A DNA stretch of 64,000 nucleotides, taken from contig CANMCY010000007.1 of assembly GCA_947496375.1 (NCBI GenBank), positions 53,606 to 117,605 on the forward strand, in the 5' to 3' direction. Below are positions 28,636 through 38,900 of this stretch, in pieces (within the stretch, counting starts at the first letter, position 1; every line of letters starts with the position of its first letter). The notes under the pieces are model-generated. The model had not been told where the DNA came from. It did not search any database and saw only the letters and a program-made list of their open reading frames with translations. The translations under genes and the position numbers were made by a program. Source of the DNA: Flavobacteriales bacterium (GTDB lineage Bacteria; Bacteroidota; Bacteroidia; NS11-12g; UBA955).

Positions 28636-28690
28636 GCACCCACAATCTGTTAATTTCGCCAAATATCTCTTTTCGAAACCATAAACGATA

Positions 28691-31600
28691 ATGAAGAACT
28701 TTAAATTAATGAACCTGATTGGCGGATGGGCCATGTTTGCCATCGCCCTCGTGGTGTACACCCTTACCCTGGAGCCCTCTGTGAGTCTGTGGGACTGCGG
28801 TGAATTTATCAGCGCAGCATACCGCTTACAGGTGGTGCATCCCCCCGGAGCCCCTTTCTTCCTCATGATTGGTCGGTTGTTTTCACTGCTGGCTGATTCT
28901 CCGGAAAAAGTAGGTTTCTGGGTGAATATGCTCTCGGCTGTCTCCAGTGCGGGTTGCGTTATGTTCACTTTCTGGATTACCACCCATTTTGCAGACAGGA
29001 TTGTTTCTGCTGAAAGAGAGAATAGAAATCTTTTGATTATCGCCGCCGGCGTAGTGGCAGCCCTCACCAACACCTTCATAGACAGTTTCTGGTTCAGTGC
29101 TGTGGAGGCAGAGGTTTACGCTTTGAGCTCCTTTTTTACTGCCCTTACGTTTTGGGCTATTTTACGTTGGGACAAGCAGGCAGACAGCCCCAATGCTGAC
29201 CGATGGCTGGTTTTTATCGGTTTTATCACCGGTCTTGCACTCGGAACGCACATGCTGAACCTGCTGGTAATACCCGCGGTTTGCCTGGCCTATTATTTCC
29301 GTCGTTTCAAAACCACCACCAAGGGGGTATTACTGGCTTTTGGTGCAGCCATTCTGGCGCTGGGTTTTGTGATGAAAATCATTTACCCCGGACTACCATG
29401 GCTGATTAGCCGTACCGATAAACTGTTTGTTAATGATTTTGGAATGCCTTTTTACAGCGGTGCAATCATTTCAGTGATTGCCATTTTTGCAGCCCTGGCT
29501 GTGTTATTATGGTACACACACTCAAAAGGGTTTAAAAACTGGAATACGCTGCTTTTGAGCATTACTTTCATTATCGTTGGATATTCTTCCTATGCCATGG
29601 TAATCATTCGTTCCATGGCCAATACAGCCATTGACATGAACAATCCCGAAGATCCTTACAAGTTCTATGGTTACATTACCCGTGAGCAATATGGTGATCG
29701 TCCGCTTTTGAAAGGTCCGTTTTTCAATGCTCCGCAGTTGGATTACGAAACCACCCACAAAAAATATTTTAAAGGAGAAACCCAGTATGAAGAGGGCGGC
29801 GAAAATTATGAGCCCATTTATGACGATGAGTATTCGATCCTTTTCCCCCGAATGGGCAAAAGTAACAAACCCGCTGATGCTAAAGGTTTCAGAGAGTGGG
29901 GCGGCATGGGTGACGTGCAATCCAGTATTGAAGAGTTAAGAGGTAAGGGTAAACTTACTCCGCAGGAACAACAGGAATTGCAATACCTGGAATATGAAAT
30001 TCCTACCATGAAGAACAATCTTCAGTTTTTCTTTAAATACCAGATTGGGCACATGTATATCCGCTATTTCATGTGGAATTTTGTAGGTCGTTTTAATGAT
30101 CAGCAGGCAGTAACCGGCAATACCCGATTCGATGGAAACTGGTTCTCAGGAATTGGTCCGATAGACAGACTGGTGGTAGGACCTAAAAAGGATTTACCCG
30201 ATTACTACAAAGACCAAAAAGGCCGTAACGCCTATTATTTTCTGCCACTCTTATTGGGAATACTGGGTTTACTGGCCCATTACAGTGCAAGGCGCAAAGA
30301 CTTTTGGCTGGTGATGACCCTGTTCCTTTTCACAGGTGTGCTGATTAACGTGTATATGAACCAGCCGCCTTATGAGCCCCGTGAGCGTGACTACTCGCTG
30401 GTAGGTTCGTTCCAGACCTTCTGTATATGGGTGGGTTTGGGTGTTATCGCTCTTGCAGATCTACTAACCAAGCGTCTGGGTAGAACTGCCGTGGCAGTTT
30501 CAGCTGCTGCCTGTACAATACTTGTGCCCATGAATATGGCATATCAGAACTGGGACGACCACGACCGCAGTGGGCGTTACATTGGTATCGATATGGCGAA
30601 AAACTTCCTGAACCAGCTGGAGCCCAATGCCATTCTGTTTTGCAATGGGGATAATGATACCTATCCACTATGGTATGCCCAGAATGTGGAAGGCATCAGA
30701 ACCGATGTTCGTATCATCAATCAAAGTTTACTGCCCACCGAATGGTATAGTTCTGTATTGCTTGACAAAGTATATGAATCAGAGCCCCTGCCTCTCACAG
30801 TTACCAAGCGTGATTTGCAAACCGGCAGCTTTGAATATGGTGTAGAAATAGACCGCACCGATGACCGTCCCAAATCTCTGAGGATTTTAATTGATGATCT
30901 GCTTAAGGCCAACCGCAATGTGGCTTCTGAGAGTGTTAAGATGAATGGTTTCTCAGCATACCTTCCAATCGATAGAGCGGCGGTGATCAAAGCCGGCGTG
31001 GTGAGTCCCAAGGATCAGGCCCTGATTGCCGATACCCTGAAATTCAATATTGGCGGTAATTATATCACCAAAGGCGATATTGTGGTGTATGATTTGATTG
31101 CAACCAATGCAGCGCAGGGCTGGAAAAGGCCCATTTATTTCACGTCAGTGAGCGGCTATGATTTCAATAGTCTGAACAGTTTTCTTCAGCTCGAAGGTCT
31201 GGTGTACAAGTTTGTTCCCATCAATGGAGGAGCAGACGGCGGACAGCCCCGTAAAATTAATGACTACCTGACCTACAGAAATCTGGTGCATAAATATGGC
31301 TACTATGGCATGAAGGAGAAAAAGAACTTTTACCTGGATGACAAAGCCGCCTACGTACCCGGTGATCTTCAGCAGATGGCCCTGATTTTGGCCAAATATT
31401 ACTATGCTGAAGTGGATAATTTCCGCAACTACATGAAGGCCAAGGACAGCATTAAAATAACTGCACCTCCCCCCGGATTTAAAGATGTGGCAACTTTTGA
31501 AAAGGTTATGGGAGACAGTGTTGAGGTGTATCGCAAGCGAGGTATTGAAGTGATTCATAAAATGCTGAAGGAGATGCCTGAAAAAGTATGTCCGATACGC

Positions 31601-31861
31601 CGTGATATCAAAACTGAGATGGGTATTACCCTTATTTATCTGGGTGATATCGAGGAGGGTAAAAAACTGTTGAACAGGGCTGCGGAAGAATGTGTGCAGT
31701 ATGCAAAATACTTCAGCAGATGGGACGATGAAGCATGGGCTCAGCGCGAAATCGGCAATAGCCAGTATTTGATTCAGCAGTCTATGTTGTTTGCAGGTCA
31801 GCAAGGCATGAAAGACCTGGAATCGAAGTATAAAAATATGCTGCAAAGCATAGCACAATAA
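28691..31861 (+). CDS. DUF2723 integral membrane protein (GT-C-like, candidate protein glycosyltransferase)
   Basis: A 1056-residue protein. The N-terminal half (to about 350) has multiple membrane segments, and further ones lie near 510-620. The signature SVSLWDCGEFISAAYRLQVV (about 30-49), with acidic residues in the first periplasmic loop followed by HPPGAP, is the DUF2723 hallmark and resembles the DE motif of GT-C mannosyltransferases. The C-terminal third is soluble and helical, TPR-like. A role in transferring sugars from a lipid carrier is a family-level inference. It is followed by a strong terminator. Confidence 0.85.
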   Translation: MKNFKLMNLIGGWAMFAIALVVYTLTLEPSVSLWDCGEFISAAYRLQVVHPPGAPFFLMIGRLFSLLADSPEKVGFWVNMLSAVSSAGCVMFTFWITTHFADRIVSAERENRNLLIIAAGVVAALTNTFIDSFWFSAVEAEVYALSSFFTALTFWAILRWDKQADSPNADRWLVFIGFITGLALGTHMLNLLVIPAVCLAYYFRRFKTTTKGVLLAFGAAILALGFVMKIIYPGLPWLISRTDKLFVNDFGMPFYSGAIISVIAIFAALAVLLWYTHSKGFKNWNTLLLSITFIIVGYSSYAMVIIRSMANTAIDMNNPEDPYKFYGYITREQYGDRPLLKGPFFNAPQLDYETTHKKYFKGETQYEEGGENYEPIYDDEYSILFPRMGKSNKPADAKGFREWGGMGDVQSSIEELRGKGKLTPQEQQELQYLEYEIPTMKNNLQFFFKYQIGHMYIRYFMWNFVGRFNDQQAVTGNTRFDGNWFSGIGPIDRLVVGPKKDLPDYYKDQKGRNAYYFLPLLLGILGLLAHYSARRKDFWLVMTLFLFTGVLINVYMNQPPYEPRERDYSLVGSFQTFCIWVGLGVIALADLLTKRLGRTAVAVSAAACTILVPMNMAYQNWDDHDRSGRYIGIDMAKNFLNQLEPNAILFCNGDNDTYPLWYAQNVEGIRTDVRIINQSLLPTEWYSSVLLDKVYESEPLPLTVTKRDLQTGSFEYGVEIDRTDDRPKSLRILIDDLLKANRNVASESVKMNGFSAYLPIDRAAVIKAGVVSPKDQALIADTLKFNIGGNYITKGDIVVYDLIATNAAQGWKRPIYFTSVSGYDFNSLNSFLQLEGLVYKFVPINGGADGGQPRKINDYLTYRNLVHKYGYYGMKEKKNFYLDDKAAYVPGDLQQMALILAKYYYAEVDNFRNYMKAKDSIKITAPPPGFKDVATFEKVMGDSVEVYRKRGIEVIHKMLKEMPEKVCPIRRDIKTEMGITLIYLGDIEEGKKLLNRAAEECVQYAKYFSRWDDEAWAQREIGNSQYLIQQSMLFAGQQGMKDLESKYKNMLQSIAQ

Positions 31862-31872
31862 TTTCACACATG

Positions 31873-31900
31873 AAAGCCCCGCTTTGGCGGGGCTTTTTTT
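31873..31900 (+). terminator. terminator after the DUF2723 gene
   Basis: AAGCCCCGC (31874-31882) pairs with GCGGGGCTT (31887-31895) around a TTTG loop, followed by a run of T. The rlmB ATG is only 9 nt further on. Confidence 0.9.
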
Positions 31901-31909
31901 GGATTTGAC

Positions 31910-32656
31910 ATGAAGAAAGGAAATTTTATATACGGTATACATCCGGTGGAAGAAGCCATTCTTTCCGGACAAACCATTGATAAGGTATGGGTGCAGGAAG
32001 GCACAGTAAGCCCCACACTGAGGGCAATTTTAGGCCTGCTGCGCGACCATAGAATCTTATGGAAACAGGTTCCTGCAGAAAGGCTGAACCGAATGGTTAA
32101 TGGCAATCATCAGGGTATTGTGGCGGCATTATCTGCCGTTGATTTTGCAACCATAGACCAGGTGATTTCCATGGCGTATGAAAAAGGGGAGGATCCATTT
32201 CTGATTGTCCTTGACGGCGTTACCGATGTGCGAAATTTCGGTGCTATTGCCCGCTCAGCTTACTGTGCAGGCGCCCACGGCATTGTGGTGCCGGAAAAGG
32301 GTGGTGCCGCCATCAATGCCGATGCGGTTAAAACATCTGCCGGCGCACTTATGCGTTTGCCGGTCTGCCGGGTTCAGAGTTTGTATCATGGGTTAAAACT
32401 GATCAAAAATAGTGGTCTCATGCTGGCAGGCGCAACAGAGAAAACCACCACCATGCTATCTGAGGCGAACCTTACGGGTCCTCTGGCATTGATTATGGGT
32501 GATGAAGAAAAAGGGCTGAGTACGGATACCCGAAAACTTTGTGATGCGTTGTTTAAAATTCCCATGCTCAGGGATGGCGTAGGTTCCCTGAATGTATCAG
32601 TCGCATCGGGTATCGCACTATATGAAGTGGTACGTCAGCGAGGAATCAGCGCTTAA
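31910..32656 (+). CDS. rlmB: 23S rRNA (guanosine-2'-O-)-methyltransferase, TrmH/RlmB family
   Basis: A 248-residue SPOUT methyltransferase. The N-terminal substrate-binding domain (IYGIHPVEEAI, residues about 5-15) is followed by the knotted SAM domain: motif 1 VLDGVTDVRNFGAIARSAY, motif 2 LIMGDEEKGLS and motif 3 IPMLRDGVGSLNVSVASGIA. The predicted substrate is G2251 of 23S rRNA. The start lies just behind the terminator; no clear promoter is visible, apart from a weak TGGATTTG. Its stop overlaps the convergent T9SS gene by 4 nt. Confidence 0.93.
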   Translation: MKKGNFIYGIHPVEEAILSGQTIDKVWVQEGTVSPTLRAILGLLRDHRILWKQVPAERLNRMVNGNHQGIVAALSAVDFATIDQVISMAYEKGEDPFLIVLDGVTDVRNFGAIARSAYCAGAHGIVVPEKGGAAINADAVKTSAGALMRLPVCRVQSLYHGLKLIKNSGLMLAGATEKTTTMLSEANLTGPLALIMGDEEKGLSTDTRKLCDALFKIPMLRDGVGSLNVSVASGIALYEVVRQRGISA

Positions 32657-35600
32657 TTGAAAATCAATATTTTTTCAGCATGCCTATAGCCGGGGTGCTC
32701 TATGATTAACTCATAGATGCCTGAGGGCAAATCTGATGTAGTAATGTGTCCATGGGTTTTCGTGGCCAGTATAGATTTTAATTTCCTTCCGCACAGATCA
32801 TATAGACTGATTGTGGATGTGTTTTCTGATAAGGTGGGCAGTGAAACAATAATCTGGTTGTTGGTGACATCCATCTTGATTTTAGGTTTTTCTTCCGGTT
32901 TCAATTGCGCAAAGCACAACTCAGTATATTGTATATCTTGGATGTTTTCTGTGTGTTTAATACGGTAATAAGCTTGTAGAACAGGCTTTAAATCGGCGAA
33001 ATGATAGCTAGTGGTAGTGAATGATTGGCCAGAGGGAGTTTTGGTTCCTATGGCCTCCCAATTTCGTCCATCAATCGATCTTTCAATGGTATATATCCCT
33101 GTTGCCGGTTCCTCAGAGACACCCCAGGTCAGATTGATATGGTTTTTATCGGGTTTACAGTTAAAAAACAGCCAGCTCACAGGCATGGCAGATAATTCGC
33201 CTCCGGTAAAGTCGCTGAAGGAGGTTGCGTTATTGAATAATAATATGTTATTATTTACATCGGCAGCGCTGCCCGGTGTCCAGGTGGTGCCGCTGTATTT
33301 ACCCGCGTAAATATCGGATTCGGTTCCAGAGACATCTGATTGCTGATATGTGCAACTTACATTACAGCTAAAACTGCTTATTCCTGTTTGGTTTACTTCC
33401 CAGTAGCGGTTGATGAAAGACGATGCAGCTATATTGCTCGGGTGTTTACCTGTTGCTACCTTAACCGAAACAGTTGCAGAACTAAAGGTGCCCGATGCAA
33501 AATTGAGTGTAATAGGAGAGTATGCAACATTGCCTACAGGATAGGTAACCTGAGTGGCAGTTGCTATGGATCGTATCAATTTCCCTGTTCCTCCTGTGTT
33601 GATATAGGCAGTAGCGCCTCCACCTGTAAGAGAACCGGTTACCGTAAGGTCGTAATTGCCTAAAGTAACCACACCCGACGTAAGGGTCATGTTGCCGGAG
33701 ATGGTTCTGCTTTTATCCAGGGTGACTGTAATTCCGGATCCGTTTACAATGATATCAGTGGGTCCGCCTGTGGAGGGCCAAACAGCATCGCTAATGGTTG
33801 CTGAACCGGTAAACTCGAGGTCAGCATTAGGACCATAGGCAATTTTACCTGTTGAATTGAGATTGATGGTTACGCCGTTGCTGATGCTGAGTTTTCCATT
33901 TACGGTGAGGGTTTTTCCAGCATCTACTTCTATGGTTCCCGATGTGGCCGTGAGGTCATCAATAATCTGATCATAAGAAACCCGGAGGGTTCCACCGCTC
34001 ACCGCTATGTCGTTTGCGGAAGGTATGCATCCACCACTGGCATTGATGTGCAGGGTTCCTGCTGAAACAGTGGTTAAGCCGGTATAGGTGTTAACACCTG
34101 CAAGTGCGAGTGTTCCGGAACCACTTTTGGTAATGCCAAAACTTCCGCCAATAGCGCCTCCCAGGGAGAGTGTGCTGGCAGAAACAGTAATGGTGGGAGT
34201 AGCAGTTAATGTGATGCCTCCTGATGTCTGGGTAAGAGAATTAGTGCCCGTGAAGGTGAAGTTGCCACCAAGAGATATGGCATTGGTGATGGCTCTGGCT
34301 GCATCTACGTCCAGTGTTCCGCCGGATAGGGTCAGTGTTCCGGAACCAAGTGCACCATTATTTTTTATATAGAGATTTCCACCAGAAACGGTTACTCCGG
34401 AAGTAGCAGTACCAACAGGAATATCAAGTGCGCCTCCACTAAGCGTTGTGGCTCCTGTGTAGGTTTGACTGCCATACAATGATAACATTGAATTTCCGCT
34501 GCCCGCCATCGTCAGACCTCCTTGGCCTGAAATACTGTTTTGGAACATTGTGCCTTTATTGGAACCATTTATGGTTAATGTTGCACCATTGCCTATCGCA
34601 ACCACACCTCCATTGCTGTTTGCAGTCTCCTGAATACTGGCAACGGTAGTATTTGTGTTGATATTAAGCGTAGCTCCTGAGGATATGTACACATCCGTAT
34701 TAGAACCGCTGCCTAAATTTCCACCACTGGCCACTGTTAGTGTTCCTGCTGTTATACGGGTTATCCCTGTATACAAATTCGAGTTGCTAAATATTACAGT
34801 GCCTGAACCTATCTTTTTAACCTCACCACTGCCGTTTATAGTTCCTGAAACTTGAAATGTACCTCCTGATTCAGGAACTTCTATGGTCAGAGGTTCATTG
34901 CTGTTTCTCAATATGTTTCCGGATAAGGTATTCGTTCCGGTGTTATTTAAACTACCAACAAAACGTGTGTCTGTATTCCCGTTATTGATGTTAATATTTC
35001 TTGAGAAGGTTTGACCTCCACCGGTTTTGGAAATAAAGAACTTACTAACTTTAGACATTAATGTGGTGTTTCCAACCCAAATAGCACTTGATGATGAAAT
35101 ATCTCCGCCATCACCAATCCAAATTTCTCCCTCATCAATTTCTGTGTTGCCTGTATAAGTGTTTATTCTGGTTAATAATAATTTAGAATATTGTTTTAGA
35201 ACCACTTTACCACCAGTTCCGCTGATAATACCACTAATTGTTAACATTTTTGAATTGGGCCCATATATGTATAAACCGTATGTGTTTAAGTATACTTCTT
35301 TTTGCAGCTCAAGATCCCCAGAAGTTGGGTTAATCTCTGAATCTCCGGCATCAAAACCAATAGGTATGTTCAATACATGTTTTGCCGAAGAAAGGTTTTC
35401 TATTTTTCTTGTAGCTCCTGTGCCACGAATACTAATTCCTGCAGTGCCTGAATTACTAATGGTTCTTGCCTGATTGGCCGCACTCTGAAATGTTAACTGT
35501 CTAATATAATACCAGTCACTTCCATTTGCGTCCATTGTTAATTGATCATTATGTCCAATAAAAATATCATTGGGTGTTCGCCAAGTTAAGTCAGGTCTCT

Positions 35601-35817
35601 CTTGGTTGTTATTCCAAGTTTGATACCACCAAGGATTGGCTGATGAATTCCACCATAAATTTGTTCCTGACCCACTTCGATGATAAACATTCTGCTGGGC
35701 AAATAGAAAATTATAGTTTAGGGATGAGATTGCGCATAATAGCAGCTTACTTAAGCATGTTTTTTTGATAGAGATTTTAGCTCTAGATAGCAAATATTTC
35801 TTATTTCTATTAACCAT
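32653..35817 (-). CDS. giant T9SS-secreted beta-helix protein with autotransporter-type repeats
   Basis: A 1054-residue secreted protein with a signal region (about 20-40). The middle (about 200-680) is a series of autotransporter-associated beta-strand repeats of the form TYTG.T.VSAGTL.I..GG.LGSG..V..GGTL.I, which fold as a parallel beta-helix. A C-terminal adhesion/sorting domain follows; the last 80 residues (LYDLCGRKLKSILATK, then SGIYELIIEHPG and KILIFN) are a type A T9SS sorting signal. It is a paralogue of the next gene leftward-transcribed upstream of it (35955-39359). Ligand or function is unknown. A promoter with TAAGTTTA lies inside an inverted repeat just before its ATG. Confidence 0.87.
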   Translation of the reverse strand: MVNRNKKYLLSRAKISIKKTCLSKLLLCAISSLNYNFLFAQQNVYHRSGSGTNLWWNSSANPWWYQTWNNNQERPDLTWRTPNDIFIGHNDQLTMDANGSDWYYIRQLTFQSAANQARTISNSGTAGISIRGTGATRKIENLSSAKHVLNIPIGFDAGDSEINPTSGDLELQKEVYLNTYGLYIYGPNSKMLTISGIISGTGGKVVLKQYSKLLLTRINTYTGNTEIDEGEIWIGDGGDISSSSAIWVGNTTLMSKVSKFFISKTGGGQTFSRNININNGNTDTRFVGSLNNTGTNTLSGNILRNSNEPLTIEVPESGGTFQVSGTINGSGEVKKIGSGTVIFSNSNLYTGITRITAGTLTVASGGNLGSGSNTDVYISSGATLNINTNTTVASIQETANSNGGVVAIGNGATLTINGSNKGTMFQNSISGQGGLTMAGSGNSMLSLYGSQTYTGATTLSGGALDIPVGTATSGVTVSGGNLYIKNNGALGSGTLTLSGGTLDVDAARAITNAISLGGNFTFTGTNSLTQTSGGITLTATPTITVSASTLSLGGAIGGSFGITKSGSGTLALAGVNTYTGLTTVSAGTLHINASGGCIPSANDIAVSGGTLRVSYDQIIDDLTATSGTIEVDAGKTLTVNGKLSISNGVTINLNSTGKIAYGPNADLEFTGSATISDAVWPSTGGPTDIIVNGSGITVTLDKSRTISGNMTLTSGVVTLGNYDLTVTGSLTGGGATAYINTGGTGKLIRSIATATQVTYPVGNVAYSPITLNFASGTFSSATVSVKVATGKHPSNIAASSFINRYWEVNQTGISSFSCNVSCTYQQSDVSGTESDIYAGKYSGTTWTPGSAADVNNNILLFNNATSFSDFTGGELSAMPVSWLFFNCKPDKNHINLTWGVSEEPATGIYTIERSIDGRNWEAIGTKTPSGQSFTTTSYHFADLKPVLQAYYRIKHTENIQDIQYTELCFAQLKPEEKPKIKMDVTNNQIIVSLPTLSENTSTISLYDLCGRKLKSILATKTHGHITTSDLPSGIYELIIEHPGYRHAEKILIFN

Positions 35818-35819
35818 AC

Positions 35820-35857
35820 TTAGTGTAAACTTAACACACTAAAAATTACAATTCCAA
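35820..35857 (-). promoter_or_regulatory. promoter with inverted repeat over the -7 box
   Basis: On the minus strand TTG (35857-35855), a 21-nt spacer and TAAGTTTA (35833-35826) precede the ATG at 35817. TTAGTGT (35842-35836 on the minus strand) and ACACTAA (35826-35820) form a 7-bp inverted repeat around most of the -7 box. Confidence 0.45.
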
Positions 35858-35954
35858 ATTTTTTTGTATAAAATTTACAAATAAAATGATAGTCGGTTTA
35901 TTTTATTTTAATAAACAGTACTTTAAAATCAAGAAGGGATAAGGGATTGGCCCG

Positions 35955-38900
35955 TTAATTGACCTTGGCAAATTTTATTTGCCATTCACCTTCAGCGGTG
36001 ATGATTTTTACGGCGTACACGCCTTCGGGTAAATCTTTTACACTGAATTTAGCGCCCTGAAGCTTGCCTCGACCTATCAAAACTCCGGTAGTGCTGTAGA
36101 GCAGGTAGTGCGGATTTTTCATGTTTTCAATTCCGCTAATATGCAGGGTTTCCCTGCAAGGGTTTGGGTAGATGCCGGGTGCTGCGTTTGGGGTGTTTTT
36201 AACTTTACATATCTCACTGAAACTGTATTTGCCATCCCGGTCTATTTGCCGGATGCGATAATATGCAACCCCTGCAGATGGTGTTGTGTCTTCAAACCGG
36301 TAAAACTGTGTAGTTTGGCTGAAGCCTGCTGCATCTATGGTTCCAATTTTTTCGAAATGTTCCAGGCCGCTGCTTTTTTCTACCTCAAATGCTGCGGTAT
36401 TTTGCTCCATAGCAGTACTCCAGTTTAACTCCACACTGCCATTGGAAGTGTTATTGCAACCAAATGATTGCCATGTGAGGGGTAAGGGCACTACAGCATC
36501 GCCACCAATTACAAACGGTGAAAAACTACCGGTATAGCCGGTCTGGGTTAATATGTAGGGTGATGCACCACTGACACTGCCGGTTCCCAGCGCTATTTCC
36601 CATGCCAGGGTTGTAGTGTTGTAGTGGTTCAGGGTGGGCGGACTCAGCGTACCGATAATTTCCGAATTGCGGTACATAAACTTCATATCTACCCCACCAC
36701 CTATATTTGGGTTACTCTTAGTGATGTCCCAGGTGCGAAAAACAACATCCTTGTTGAATAGCGTTCCTGATAGTCCTCCTTTCCATGCGGAATCATATAC
36801 TTTTACCGTAAATACATCCACACCGGTTCCGTTGTTGTTTTTAATGTAAAGCTGATTATAGCTTGAGCATCCCACATGAAAGGTGAAGTTGGATCCATTG
36901 CTGATGCTGGATTTATAAAGTCCTGTACCATTGGTTCTTACGTAGGAACTTGCCGATCCCCCGGAAACATTGGAAAGCTGGTCGTGCTCCAATATGAAGT
37001 TGCCTACGGTAATGATTCCGTTGGTTAGGGTAAGCTGATCATCTACAAACAAATCGGAATTGAGTCTTATTCCGCCACTGCCGTTCATGATAAGTGTGCT
37101 AATATCAGCATTGACAAAGGTATTCGCGGGTATGGATATGGAAGATGTATTGGTGAACTCAACCGTTGCGGTTGTGCCATCTATGGTTCCGGATGTTCGG
37201 GTAATAGAACTGCCGCCGTAGGTAAATGATTTGTTAAACAAATCAAAAATCCCTGAGGTGAGAGTCAGGTTTCCGTTTAGGGTGCGATTGGCATGCAGTT
37301 TAACAACGGCCGTGCTGCTTACGCAGTTGATGGTTAAATTTTTTGGACCATTGGTGGTAGGCCAAAAAACATCAGCGGTGTTCATGGCTGAGGTGATTTC
37401 TAGGGTGCCATTACTCCCAAATGCGATGTTGCCGCTAACAGAGAAATTAACCGTTGAATTAATACTGAGCTTCCCATTGATGGTGAGTGTTTTACCGGCT
37501 GATACAACCAGTGTTCCACCTGTCATGATGATGTTATCTACCACATCCGAGCCCTGAAAATCCAACATGCCAGTTCCGGACACCGAAAAATCAGCATTAT
37601 CATCAATCAGATTGTCGTTGTAAAACTCCAATTCACCACCGGTAATATCATAGTTTAGACTGCTCATTGCACCACTGGTTCCGATGGTTCCACCCGCTAC
37701 GGTGGTGGTGCCGGTATAGGTTTGTGCATTGAACAGGGCCAGCTTGGTTGTTCCAGAGCCATTCATTGTGAGGTTTCCTGAACCTGAAATGCTGTTTTGG
37801 TACAGAACCCCTTTATTGGCTCCATTAATGGTGAGGGTTACCCCGGATGCAATACTGGCAGTGCCTGCATCGGATACTGCGGTTTCCTGCAGCGAAGCCA
37901 CTGTGGTATTTGCATTCACGGTAAGTGATGCGTTGTTTGAAACAAATACATCCGAACCACTGCCCAGGTTTCCGCTACTGCCTACAGTAATGTTGCCTGC
38001 AGCAATGCGGGTATCACCTGTGTAAGAATTTATTGCGTTTACTGTTAAAGTACCGGTACCATCTTTATACAGTGAGGTTGTGCTGCCATTATTTGTATTA
38101 CCACTTCCGCTAATGATGCCGGAAATGGTAGTATTCTGGCTGCCCCCTACAAACAATACGTTAGTTCCACCTGCAATATTGCCTGCTAGGGTCAGACTCC
38201 CTGCGGTGGCGCCAATTCGACTGTCTGAACCTAATGTGGTGGTTCCGTTCCAGGTGGCTCCTGAGGTGCTGCTGTTTGTAAGTGCACCTGTGCTGGATAT
38301 ACCGAGTCCATTAAGGGTTAGGGCTTCACTATTGGAGAGGGTTACCCCGTATAAATCCAGCACTCCGCCTGAACTCACGGTAGTTCCGGCCGCCGTGGTT
38401 CCGAGTGGTCCGTCTGGTGAAGAACCTGCTGAATTCAGTCGGAGTGTGGCGGCAGCATTGATGGTGGTGGCTCCGCTGTAACTGTTGTTTTGACTCATGA
38501 TAACTGCAGTGCCGCTGCTGCCACCGATATTCACCGCGTTGGTTTGTGAAGTGACAGAGGACGTGCTTTGCAGCCCATTGGTAACCTTGCCGGGTGTGAA
38601 AGTGCCGGTGGATAAAAAATAACCCAGGTTAACACCGCCCGAAGCATTGTGCGTGAAGGTTTGTTTCCAGTATATGTCTGCGTTTGAGGAACCATTCCAG
38701 TCATCTTCCAGATAAAGCACAAAATGGCTGATATTGGCTCCCGCAGTACCATTCATAGTAAGGTTGTTTTCCCTTGCGTGAAAAGATCCGTTTACCCAAA
38801 GTTCTACGTTGCAATTGGTTTCGGATAGGATGTGAATTCTGAACTCGTAATCCCGTCGGGTAGTTCCCACATTATAATTCAAGGTAGAGTTACCGCCTGC

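Noticed and set aside
31145..31972. Minus-strand 275-codon frame opposite the DUF2723 and rlmB genes
   Set aside because: It spans a strong plus-strand terminator and two well supported genes on the other strand.
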